Of a stretch of DNA of 48,626 bases, positions 36,526 through 44,783 are shown one piece after another. The translations under genes were made by a program, and so were the position numbers. The stretch is from the NCBI GenBank assembly GCA_947573485.1, contig CANPGB010000024.1:1-48626 (forward strand), read 5' to 3'. The notes under the pieces are model-generated. The model was not told the origin of the DNA, made no database searches, and saw only the letters and a program-made list of their open reading frames with translations. Position 1 is the first letter of the stretch. The number at the start of each line of letters is the position of its first letter. The DNA is from an uncultured Porphyromonadaceae bacterium. Its GTDB lineage: Bacteria > Bacteroidota > Bacteroidia > Bacteroidales > Muribaculaceae.

Positions 36526-36741
36526 ATGAACACAGAGACAATCGGCGCATATGCCGGCACAGTATGGGTGGCGCTCAACGGCGCTGACGCTCTTGGCGTA
36601 AAGCAGCTTAAAAAGATTACCAAGCTCAAAGACAAGGAAGTCTTCGCTGCTATAGGCTGGCTCGCCCGCGAAGGCAAAGTACAGCTCGCCCAGGATCCCG
36701 AAGACGAGAAAGAACTCATCGTATCGCTCGTGCAGGAATAA
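36526..36741 (+). CDS. DUF2582-type winged-helix protein
   Basis: A 71-residue protein, the usual length of the family. Nearly the whole chain is a winged helix-turn-helix: GAYAGTVWVALNG (helix 1), GVKQLKKITKLKDKEVFAAI (helices 2-3), GWLAREGKVQLAQDPEDEKE (wing). The family is of unknown function, abundant in Bacteroidota, and presumably binds DNA or is a protein-interaction version of the fold. It has its own strong promoter with a palindrome over the -33 box and a strong terminator, so it is monocistronic. Small size and strong signals suggest high expression. Confidence 0.85.
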   Translation: MNTETIGAYAGTVWVALNGADALGVKQLKKITKLKDKEVFAAIGWLAREGKVQLAQDPEDEKELIVSLVQE

Positions 36742-36790
36742 TCTGCCCGTCAGAAAAAAAACTGCGTAAGCGATACTCAACCTGTATACC

Positions 36791-36836
36791 GCGCCTGCGG
36801 CCGGCCCTCCGGGGTCAGCCGCGGGCGCTTTCTTTA
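36791..36836 (+). terminator. Rho-independent terminator after the DUF2582 gene
   Basis: GCGCCTGCGGC (36791-36801) / GCCGCGGGCGC (36818-36828), 10 of 11 pairs, followed by TTTCTTTATT. The loop contains CCCTCCGGGG, the same core as the third hairpin of the dispersed repeat. Confidence 0.85.
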
Positions 36837-36867
36837 TTCAGAGGGCGTTTGGCTGAAAAAAAATTTG

Positions 36868-36875
36868 TAATTTTG
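36868..36875 (+). promoter_or_regulatory. Promoter -7 element of the cvpA-suf operon
   Basis: TAATTTTG, 21 bp before the cvpA start; a TTG at 36849-36851 is 16 bp upstream, shorter than usual. Confidence 0.55.
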
Positions 36876-36896
36876 CAGTTCAAAACCAATCAAAAG

Positions 36897-37382
36897 ATGG
36901 GTACACTCGACATTATTATAATAGCCATATCCGTGATTGCCGCCGTAGTTGGTGCCATGAAGGGTTTCGTGCACCAGATAGGCACCATTGCCGGGGTTAT
37001 TCTCGGCATAGTTGTATGCCGCCTTTTCGGTGATGATGTATGCCGCTGGCTCATAAGCCCCGGTTCAGAACATGCCGCCGCGTTCAAGGTAGCGGTCTAC
37101 CTGCTTGTGTTCATCGCCGTGTTCCTGGTGGTGCGCATCATAGCCGGGCTTTTCACCCGCGTGCTCGGCGCACTGCACATACGCCTTGCCGACCGTATTG
37201 CGGGGGCACTCTTCACCATGGGCATGTGGCTGCTTGCGGCGAGCATTGCCGTGAACATATACCTCGTAGTGGTGCCCTCCGACAAAGCATGGTTTTCGGT
37301 GCCCGGCAAACCCTGGCGCACGGCGCTTGCCACATTCGCGCCCTCGCTCATGGGTTATATCGCAACCGGAGACAACAATTGA
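36897..37382 (+). CDS. CvpA family membrane protein
   Basis: A 161-residue inner-membrane protein with four hydrophobic segments. It starts MGTLDIIIIAISVIAAVVGA followed by MKGFVHQIGTIAGVILGIVV, the family pattern. ATG 36897 is preferred over an in-frame GTG-region start at 36849, which lies in the promoter. CvpA proteins were first linked to colicin V production and are now mostly tied to envelope homeostasis. The gene heads a probable operon with sufBCDS: the gap to sufB is 14 bp. No functional link to iron-sulfur assembly is known to me. Confidence 0.8.
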   Translation: MGTLDIIIIAISVIAAVVGAMKGFVHQIGTIAGVILGIVVCRLFGDDVCRWLISPGSEHAAAFKVAVYLLVFIAVFLVVRIIAGLFTRVLGALHIRLADRIAGALFTMGMWLLAASIAVNIYLVVVPSDKAWFSVPGKPWRTALATFAPSLMGYIATGDNN

Positions 37383-37396
37383 TTGTTATCTAAACA

Positions 37397-38869
<1,473 letters not shown>

Positions 38870-38891
38870 TAAAGAAGCAGACCAAGAAGAT

Positions 38892-39656
38892 ATGGAAGAA
38901 TTACTTAAAGTAAGCGACTTACGCGCCGGTATCGACGGCAAAGAAATACTCCGCGGCATAAACCTCACCGTTCGCCCCGGTGAAGTACACGCGATAATGG
39001 GCCCCAACGGTTCGGGCAAGAGCACCCTCTCGGGCGTCCTCGCCGGCGACCCTCGATTCACAGTAACGGGCGGCACGGCGAGCCTCAACGGCGTAGACCT
39101 CCTCGCCCTCTCGCCCGAAGACCGCAGCCACGAGGGGCTCTTCCTCTCGTTCCAGTACCCGGTGGAGATTCCCGGCGTGACAATGGTGAACTTCATGCGC
39201 GCCGCCGTAAACGCCAAGCGCAAATACTTCAACGAGCCGCCGATGTCGGCTGCCGACTTCCTCAAACTCATGCGCCAGAAGCGTGCCATAGTTGAGCTCG
39301 ACAACAAACTCGCCTCGCGCTCGGTGAACGAAGGATTCTCGGGCGGCGAGAAGAAGCGCAACGAAATTTTCCAGATGGCGGTGCTCGAGCCCAAGCTCTC
39401 GATACTCGACGAAACCGACTCCGGTCTTGACATCGACGCCCTGCGCATAGTGGCAGGCGGCGTGAACAAGCTTCGCACCGACCGCAACGCCACCATAGTC
39501 ATAACCCACTACCAGCGCCTGCTCGACTATATCAAACCCGACTTCGTGCACATCCTCTACAAGGGGCGCATAGTATACTCCGGCGGCCCCGAGCTCGCCC
39601 TCGAGCTCGAAGAGAAGGGCTACGACTGGATTAAAGAACAAGTAGACAAGGAATGA
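38892..39656 (+). CDS. sufC: Fe-S cluster assembly ATPase SufC
   Basis: A 254-residue ABC-type ATPase that drives the SufB-SufD interface. Walker A GPNGSGKST (37-45), the Q-loop at FLSFQYPVEIPGV, the signature NEGFSGGEKKRNEIFQM, Walker B LSILDETDSGLDIDAL and the switch histidine in VITHYQRLLDYI are all intact. It starts 22 bp after sufB and overlaps sufD by 4 bp (ATGA). Confidence 0.97.
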   Translation: MEELLKVSDLRAGIDGKEILRGINLTVRPGEVHAIMGPNGSGKSTLSGVLAGDPRFTVTGGTASLNGVDLLALSPEDRSHEGLFLSFQYPVEIPGVTMVNFMRAAVNAKRKYFNEPPMSAADFLKLMRQKRAIVELDNKLASRSVNEGFSGGEKKRNEIFQMAVLEPKLSILDETDSGLDIDALRIVAGGVNKLRTDRNATIVITHYQRLLDYIKPDFVHILYKGRIVYSGGPELALELEEKGYDWIKEQVDKE

Positions 39657-41008
39657 TGAAGCCCCGCGAGACATTCACCCAATATACCACCCTCTGGCAG
39701 GAGCACGCCGCAGCGCGCAAGGTGTCGTCTTTCATAGGCGAAATCAACCGCCGCGGCTATGAGAGCACCCTCGCTGCCGCCGCAGCCTACCGCCCCGACC
39801 CCATGGGAGTGGCCGCCGCAGCACCCCATGCCCTCCTCGCCCCCGACTACGGTGTGAACATCTTCGGCGTGGCTACTCCCGCCGATGTCAGCGCCGCCCT
39901 TCGCTGCGGCATGACCACCATAAACAGTCTTCCGGCAATCTTTGCCAACGACACTTTCCTGCCCTCCGACGAGCTTGAGAGCAACCTGCCCGCAGGCGTC
40001 ACCGTGTGCCCCTTGACCGAGGTGCCCGCGCATCTCGAAGAGGCCGTGCGCAAGGCTCTGAGCACCGACAGCCCCGCTGCCGCCCTCAACGCCATGCTGC
40101 TCACCGGCGGCGTGCTCGTGCATATCGCCGAGGGCGCCGAGCTCGAAAGGCCTCTGCAACTCGTGAATATAGCGAGCGCTGCCACCCCCATGCTCTCGGC
40201 GCGCCGCATGATAGTGATCGCCGAAAAATCGGCCAAGGGAAAACTGCTCCTGTGCGACCACTCCATGCCCGACACGCCCGAGCACCTCAACCTTGAGGTG
40301 ATAGACGTGCATGTGGCCGAGAGCGCCGACATAGAGCTTTACGATATAGAAGAAGGTACGGCCGCCGCACGCCGCTGGTGGCACCTCAACGTGCACCAGG
40401 ACTCGCACTCGCGCTTCAGCGCCGCCACAATATTCCTGCACGGAGGCGTGACACGCAACGAGTACAACATAGACGTCGACGGCGACTACGCCGAGACCTC
40501 GCTCTGCGGCCTTGCCATATGCGCCGAGACGCAAACGGTAGACAATCAGGTTACCCTCCGCCACCACGGCAAGCACTGCAGCAGCCGTCAGCTCTTCAAG
40601 AACGCGCTCTACGACGCTTCGCGCGGCGGTTTCGGTGGCAAGATTATCGTTGAGGAGGGCGCGGTGTTCACCGACGCCGTCCAGACCAACCGCAATCTGC
40701 TCATAGGCAGCGACGCCCGCATGACCGCCGCCCCTCAGCTCGAGATTTACTGCGACGAGGTTAAGTGCGGCCACGGCGCCACTACCGGTCAGCTCGACGA
40801 GCGCGCCCTCTTCTACATGCAGAGCCGCGGCATACCCGCCGCCGAAGCGCGCAACATGCTCACCCAGGCTTTCATGGCTGATGTCATCGACAATATATCT
40901 TACGAAGTGCTGCGGCAGCGCCTGCACGTGCTCGTTGAGAAGCGCCTCTCGGGAGCCGCCGCCTCGTGCGACGCCTGCACCGCCGGGTGCCACACTCTTA
41001 AACAGTGA
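39653..41008 (+). CDS. sufD: Fe-S cluster assembly protein SufD
   Basis: A 451-residue partner of SufB. The beta-helix domain carries VHIAEGAELERPLQLVNI, YNIDVDGDYAETSLCGLAI, VDNQVTLRHHGKHCSSRQLF, NALYDASRGGFGGKIIVEEG and IYCDEVKCGHGATTGQLDER, ending with FYMQSRGIPAAEARNMLTQAF and an IDNISYEVLRQRLHVLVEKRL helix. The extreme C-terminus is Cys-rich (CDACTAGCH), a tail I have seen on Bacteroidota SufD proteins. Start: two consecutive ATGs; the first (39653) overlaps the sufC stop. Confidence 0.95.
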   Translation: MMKPRETFTQYTTLWQEHAAARKVSSFIGEINRRGYESTLAAAAAYRPDPMGVAAAAPHALLAPDYGVNIFGVATPADVSAALRCGMTTINSLPAIFANDTFLPSDELESNLPAGVTVCPLTEVPAHLEEAVRKALSTDSPAAALNAMLLTGGVLVHIAEGAELERPLQLVNIASAATPMLSARRMIVIAEKSAKGKLLLCDHSMPDTPEHLNLEVIDVHVAESADIELYDIEEGTAAARRWWHLNVHQDSHSRFSAATIFLHGGVTRNEYNIDVDGDYAETSLCGLAICAETQTVDNQVTLRHHGKHCSSRQLFKNALYDASRGGFGGKIIVEEGAVFTDAVQTNRNLLIGSDARMTAAPQLEIYCDEVKCGHGATTGQLDERALFYMQSRGIPAAEARNMLTQAFMADVIDNISYEVLRQRLHVLVEKRLSGAAASCDACTAGCHTLKQ

Positions 41009-41013
41009 AAGCT

Positions 41014-42234
41014 ATGGCCGAACTTGATGTCAATGCCGTGCGCGCCGATTTCCCCATACTGACGCGCGAAGTGAACGGTCGCCCCTTGGTGTACCTCGAC
41101 AATGCCGCCTCGACGCAGACGCCCCGCGCCGTTGTCGACGACATCGAACACATATACTACACCTCCAAGGCCAACGTTCACCGCGGCGTGCACTGCCTAT
41201 CGCAGGAGGCGACCTCGGCAATGGAGGCCTCGCGCGAGCGTGTGCGCCGGTTTATAGGTGCCGAGTCGACCGACGAGATTATCTTCACCCGTGGCACCAC
41301 CGAGGCCATAAACCTCGTGGCCTCGAGCTACGGCGAGCTCCTCGAAGACGGCGACGAGATCATTCTCACCGTCATGGAGCACCACTCCAACATCGTGCCC
41401 TGGCAGTTACTGCAGGCGCGCAAGAAAATCGCCATAAAAGTGGTGCCGATTCTTGCCGACGGCAGTCTCGACCTCGACACCTACCGCAGCCTCTTCACAG
41501 AGCGCACACGCCTGGTGGCTGTAACCCAGGTGTCGAACGTGCTCGGCACTGTCAACCCCATAGCCGAAATCACGGCTTACGCCCATGAGCGCGGCGCCCT
41601 CGTGCTCGTCGACGGCGCACAGGGGGTGGCACACCTCAAAGTTGATGTCAAGGAGTTGGGCGCCGACTTCTACGCATTCTCATCGCACAAGATGTATGGC
41701 CCCACCGGCGTGGGCATACTCTACGGTCGCCGCGAGCTGCTCGAAGCCATGCCGCCCTACCAGGGTGGCGGCGAAATGATTGGTCATGTGAGCTTTACAG
41801 GCACCACATGGGCCGACCTTCCCTATAAATTTGAAGCCGGAACGCCCGACTACGTAGGCGCCGCCGCCCTCGGTCGTGCCATTGACTACATGGAGGGGCT
41901 CGGCATCGACGCCATCGCCGCCCACGAGCACGCCCTGCTCGAATATGCAACAAAACGCATGCTCGAGATTCCGGGCATGCGTATCTTCGGCACGGCGCCA
42001 GGCAAGAGCGCCGTAATATCTTTTCTCCTCGGCGACGCCCACCACTACGACACCGGTATTCTTCTCGACCAGCTCGGCATAGCCGTGCGCACGGGTCACC
42101 ATTGCGCCCAGCCGCTAATGGAGACGCTCGGCATCGAAGGTACCGTACGCGCCGCTTTCGCCGCTTACAATACCTTCGAGGAGGTTGACGCCTTCATCGC
42201 CGCCCTCAAGCGCATACAGCCGCTGTTGAGCTAA
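41014..42234 (+). CDS. sufS: Cysteine desulfurase SufS
   Basis: A 406-residue class-V aminotransferase-fold enzyme that takes sulfur from cysteine for cluster assembly. PLP-binding lysine K226 in FSSHKMYGPTG, N-terminal YLDNAASTQTP, the histidine-rich TVMEHHSNIVPWQ, GAQGVAHL, and the persulfide cysteine C364 in RTGHHCAQP, the SufS (group II) form. ATG 41014 is used; an in-frame GTG at 41005 would overlap the sufD stop and is possible. No sufE/sufU follows, so the sulfur acceptor is elsewhere. The 3' end overlaps the convergent lipoprotein by 4 bp. Confidence 0.96.
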   Translation: MAELDVNAVRADFPILTREVNGRPLVYLDNAASTQTPRAVVDDIEHIYYTSKANVHRGVHCLSQEATSAMEASRERVRRFIGAESTDEIIFTRGTTEAINLVASSYGELLEDGDEIILTVMEHHSNIVPWQLLQARKKIAIKVVPILADGSLDLDTYRSLFTERTRLVAVTQVSNVLGTVNPIAEITAYAHERGALVLVDGAQGVAHLKVDVKELGADFYAFSSHKMYGPTGVGILYGRRELLEAMPPYQGGGEMIGHVSFTGTTWADLPYKFEAGTPDYVGAAALGRAIDYMEGLGIDAIAAHEHALLEYATKRMLEIPGMRIFGTAPGKSAVISFLLGDAHHYDTGILLDQLGIAVRTGHHCAQPLMETLGIEGTVRAAFAAYNTFEEVDAFIAALKRIQPLLS

Positions 42235-42656
42235 CGCCTTGCGGCGTTGTTCGACACCGGTCGCGCCGTGGGCACGCTCGGCGGGTTCTGCACGTTCGAG
42301 GGGTTGGGCAGGCCACCGTTGCCGGGGCGCTGGATGCCACCTACAGTATTGGGCACACCCCCGTTCATGCCGGGGTTGACATTAACCTGTGGCGGACGCG
42401 GAGCCTGCACGGGAGGCTGAGGTATAACCGGGCCGGGACCACCGCCAATCAGAGGTGGACGCGGAGGCCGCGGATTATATATAGGGCCGTAGTTCCACAC
42501 CGGAGTATTCCAATAAGTGTCGCCTATATATCCCGAGCCATACCAGTACGGATTCACCCCCGACGAATCGAGGTCTACGCCCAGACCGAGGTCGGCGCAG
42601 GCGGCGACACCAAGCGAAACCAGTACTATTGCGGCAGCTGCATAAATCTTTTTCAT
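42231..42656 (-). CDS. Proline/glycine/asparagine-rich lipoprotein
   Basis: A 141-residue lipoprotein: signal MKKIYAAAAIVLVSLGVAAC with the acylated C20. The mature part has a Tyr/Trp/Pro-rich segment (YWYGSGYIGDTYWNTPVW) and then a low-complexity tail of PRPP, QPP, GGVPN and GNGG. It looks like an unstructured surface or periplasmic tether; no domain or partner is recognised. It is convergent with sufS with a 4-bp overlap and has no clear own promoter match; a weak box (TTTATTTG) lies about 40 bp upstream. Confidence 0.75.
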   Translation of the reverse strand: MKKIYAAAAIVLVSLGVAACADLGLGVDLDSSGVNPYWYGSGYIGDTYWNTPVWNYGPIYNPRPPRPPLIGGGPGPVIPQPPVQAPRPPQVNVNPGMNGGVPNTVGGIQRPGNGGLPNPSNVQNPPSVPTARPVSNNAARR

Positions 42657-42730
42657 AGCTGTAAAACGTTATATTATACAGATAAAACAAATAAAGCAAG
42701 AAAAAGACAGCGTAAACGGCGATTTTTCGC

Positions 42731-42738
42731 TAATTTTG
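42731..42738 (+). promoter_or_regulatory. Promoter -7 element of rsgA
   Basis: TAATTTTG, exact. Only 4 bp separate it from the ATG at 42743, so transcription should start at or inside the start codon region. A -33 TTG is not found at the right distance. Confidence 0.55.
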
Positions 42739-42742
42739 GCAT

Positions 42743-43696
42743 ATGAAAATTCAAGGCACCATAATACGCAACACCGGCGCACACTACGTGGCCGAGACGG
42801 CGGCAGGCGAGGAGATACCCTGCCTTGCCAAGGGCAACTTCCGAATCAAAGGGCTCCGCACCACCAACCCCGTGGCTGTGGGCGACCATGTGGAGCTCTC
42901 CGACAAGGGTCCCGACGGCACCGCCTTCATCACCACAGTACTGCCACGCACCAACTATATAATAAGGCGCTCGAGCAACCTCTCGAAGGCCGCTCACATA
43001 ATAGCCGCCAACGTAGACTGCGCCGTGCTCGTAGCCACGCTCGCCCACCCCACTACCTCCACAACATTTATCGACCGCTTCCTTGCCTCGGCCGAAGCCT
43101 ACGGCGTGCCCGCGGCGATAGTTATAAATAAAATCGACCTCCTCGACGAGCCCGAAGACCGCGAGTTGCTCGAAGCCGTGCTCTACCTCTACCGCTCGAT
43201 AGGCTACCCTGCCTTGGCCGTATCGGCAGAGACAGGCGAGGGGCTCGACGAGCTCACCGACTTCCTGCGCGACAAAGTCACGCTCTTCTCGGGCAACTCA
43301 GGCGTGGGTAAATCGTCGCTAATCAACGTCTTGATTCCGGGCCTCGACCTCCGCACAGGCGAGATTTCGGCCACCCACGACACGGGCATGCACACCACCA
43401 CCTTCTCGGAGATGTACCCGCTGCCCGGCGGCGGCCGCATTATCGACACCCCCGGCCTGCGCGGCTTCGGCGTGGTGGAGTTCGACACCACCGAGGTCGG
43501 CCACTACTTCCCCGAAATCTTCAAGACCTCGGCAGAGTGCCGCTTCGGCAACTGCACACACACCCACGAGCCCGGATGCGCCGTGCTCGAGGCCGTTGAA
43601 GAAAATAGGATAGCACAGTCGCGCTACACCTCCTACCTCAGTATACTCGAAGAGGCAGCCGAGGGTGCAGCCGACAAATACCGCAAGGGGTACTAA
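42743..43696 (+). CDS. rsgA: Ribosome small-subunit maturation GTPase RsgA
   Basis: A 317-residue circularly permuted GTPase that binds the 30S subunit late in assembly. An N-terminal OB domain (about 1-75: KGNFRIKGLRTTNPVAVGD) precedes the permuted G domain: G4 NKID (129-132), G5 VSAETGEG, G1 GNSGVGKSS (184-192), G2 HTTTF, G3 DTPG (235-238). The C-terminal zinc motif is C266, C271, H273, C279 (CRFGNCTHTHEPGC). The start is fixed by family alignment at MKIQGTIIRN; the promoter lies only 4 bp upstream. The gene is monocistronic. Confidence 0.95.
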   Translation: MKIQGTIIRNTGAHYVAETAAGEEIPCLAKGNFRIKGLRTTNPVAVGDHVELSDKGPDGTAFITTVLPRTNYIIRRSSNLSKAAHIIAANVDCAVLVATLAHPTTSTTFIDRFLASAEAYGVPAAIVINKIDLLDEPEDRELLEAVLYLYRSIGYPALAVSAETGEGLDELTDFLRDKVTLFSGNSGVGKSSLINVLIPGLDLRTGEISATHDTGMHTTTFSEMYPLPGGGRIIDTPGLRGFGVVEFDTTEVGHYFPEIFKTSAECRFGNCTHTHEPGCAVLEAVEENRIAQSRYTSYLSILEEAAEGAADKYRKGY

Positions 43697-43766
43697 GCGA
43701 CATCTACCGAGGGACTTGTGCGGGGGTACCGTACCTCCGGCACGGCTTTGTCACATCACATAGCTG

Positions 43767-43953
43767 CCCCGAGGGTGTTGCAGAACTTCGTGTGATACGT
43801 CTATATTTTCTAAAATTCGAAAACTGTAGGGACATGCCTTTGGCATGTAAAGGTCAGGAAATCAAAGCAGAATCAATCAAACATGCCAAAGGCATGTCCC
43901 TACATAGACCCTCGAGATTTTGCAATGTTTGATGTTCTGCAACAGCCTCGGGG
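43767..43953. repeat. Outer inverted repeat of the expanded middle hairpin
   Basis: Arms CCCCGAGGGTGTTGCAGAAC (43767-43786) and GTTCTGCAACAGCCTCGGGG (43934-43953) pair at 19 of 20 positions. They enclose the inner 23-bp inverted repeat at 43825-43904. Confidence 0.9.
43825..43904. repeat. Inner 23-bp perfect inverted repeat (MITE- or REP-like)
   Basis: Arms at 43825-43847 and 43882-43904 are perfect reverse complements (23 bp each), 34 bp apart. Each arm starts or ends with TGTAGGGACATGCC and contains its own small palindrome CATGCC-TTT-GGCATG. No target-site duplication is visible. Confidence 0.92.
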
Positions 43954-44014
43954 TTAACCAAATAATCCCCCTCCGGGGGAGCCTCGAGCCCCTCAGTGTC
44001 GACCGAGGAGTTGC

Positions 44015-44773
44015 TTAAAACTTGCGGTAGATGAAGCGGGCGAGGCCGTAGATATGACGACGGAAGCCCGGTCGGTAGGCGAGCAGGCGGTCGAACCAGC
44101 CGAGGTGTGCCGAGAAGAATTTGACGGCGAGCCCCACATAAAGCATGGCGAAGAGCGTGCCGGGACCAACGACATTCCACATCCAGCGGCCAAAGAAAAT
44201 GTAGCACGACACCACTGCGAGCACCACAAGAGTGATGTCGACGTTAATCTTTATCTTGGCAAAAGCCTTGCCCGTAACACGGCTGATTGCCACGGGGAAG
44301 CCCTCGCCGGGCATTGTCACGGAGCCGCAGCGCACCTCGAAGGCAACGCCGAGAGCCAGGAGCGTGCATCCTGCAAACTGCACGGCGCCCTGCATGGGCA
44401 AGGTGTCGCAAACAAGAGCCGAGGTTGCAGCCATATTGACGTCGATAAGCACGCCGAAAACACAGCCCACCGCGAGCTGCAGCAGCTGCACGGCCTCGAA
44501 GCGGCGGCGGAGCACCACAACCTGCCCCACCACGAGGAGCACATTAAGAATATTGGTATAGTCGCCCAAGGTGAGCGCAGGCACCAACCCCTCGGCACCG
44601 GCAAGCGTGAAGGCCAACGGCACCGACGATATAACACTGCTGCCCATATTGGAGCGCACGCACAACGCCACCCCGGCAGTCATTATAAAGAGAGAGACAA
44701 GAAGCAGCAGGTGCTGCCATACGAGCATACGGAACTTATCGAAGGCCGATGCTCCCGAAACGTTTTCACTCAT
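44015..44773 (-). CDS. YitT/YczE-like multi-pass membrane protein
   Basis: A 252-residue inner-membrane protein with about five or six spans (LLLLVSLFIMTAGVALCVRS, LTLGDYTNILNVLLVVGQVVV, LAVGCVFGVLIDVNM, INVDITLVVLAVVSCYIFFG). SNMGSSVISSVPLAFTLAGA and VTMPGEGFPVAISRVTGKAF match the YczE/YitT family. The function of the family is unknown. It starts 10 bp after hsdR on the same strand, so it may be transcribed with the restriction genes, but no functional tie is apparent. Codon use looks like the chromosome average. Confidence 0.78.
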   Translation of the reverse strand: MSENVSGASAFDKFRMLVWQHLLLLVSLFIMTAGVALCVRSNMGSSVISSVPLAFTLAGAEGLVPALTLGDYTNILNVLLVVGQVVVLRRRFEAVQLLQLAVGCVFGVLIDVNMAATSALVCDTLPMQGAVQFAGCTLLALGVAFEVRCGSVTMPGEGFPVAISRVTGKAFAKIKINVDITLVVLAVVSCYIFFGRWMWNVVGPGTLFAMLYVGLAVKFFSAHLGWFDRLLAYRPGFRRHIYGLARFIYRKF

Positions 44774-44783
44774 TGTCTGTTAT

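Larger units (their letters stand above)
43726..43980 (+). repeat. Dispersed three-hairpin intergenic repeat, copy 3, expanded by about 168 bp
   Basis: ACCGTACCTCCGGCACGG (43728-43745), the middle stem CCCCGAGG ... CCTCGGGG followed by TTAACC (43954-43959), and TCCCCCTCCGGGGGA (43966-43980) reproduce the order in copies 1 and 2. Copies 1 and 2 span 89 and 86 bp; this one spans 255 because the loop of the middle hairpin has been replaced by a long structured insert. It lies between rsgA and a convergent membrane protein gene. Confidence 0.87.
43697..44014. other. Intergenic region between convergent genes, filled by expanded repeat copy 3
   Basis: 318 bp with no coding potential. It is occupied almost wholly by repeat copy 3 and the nested inverted repeats listed separately. 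Confidence 0.8.

Noticed and set aside
39620-40993. A 457-codon open frame antisense to sufD
   Set aside because: Same reason: a Gly/Val/His-rich mirror of sufD with no promoter or domain.
43825-43904. Insertion sequence or complete transposon
   Set aside because: The inner inverted repeat is about 80 bp long and contains no transposase; no target-site duplication is visible. It is a non-autonomous palindromic element at most.
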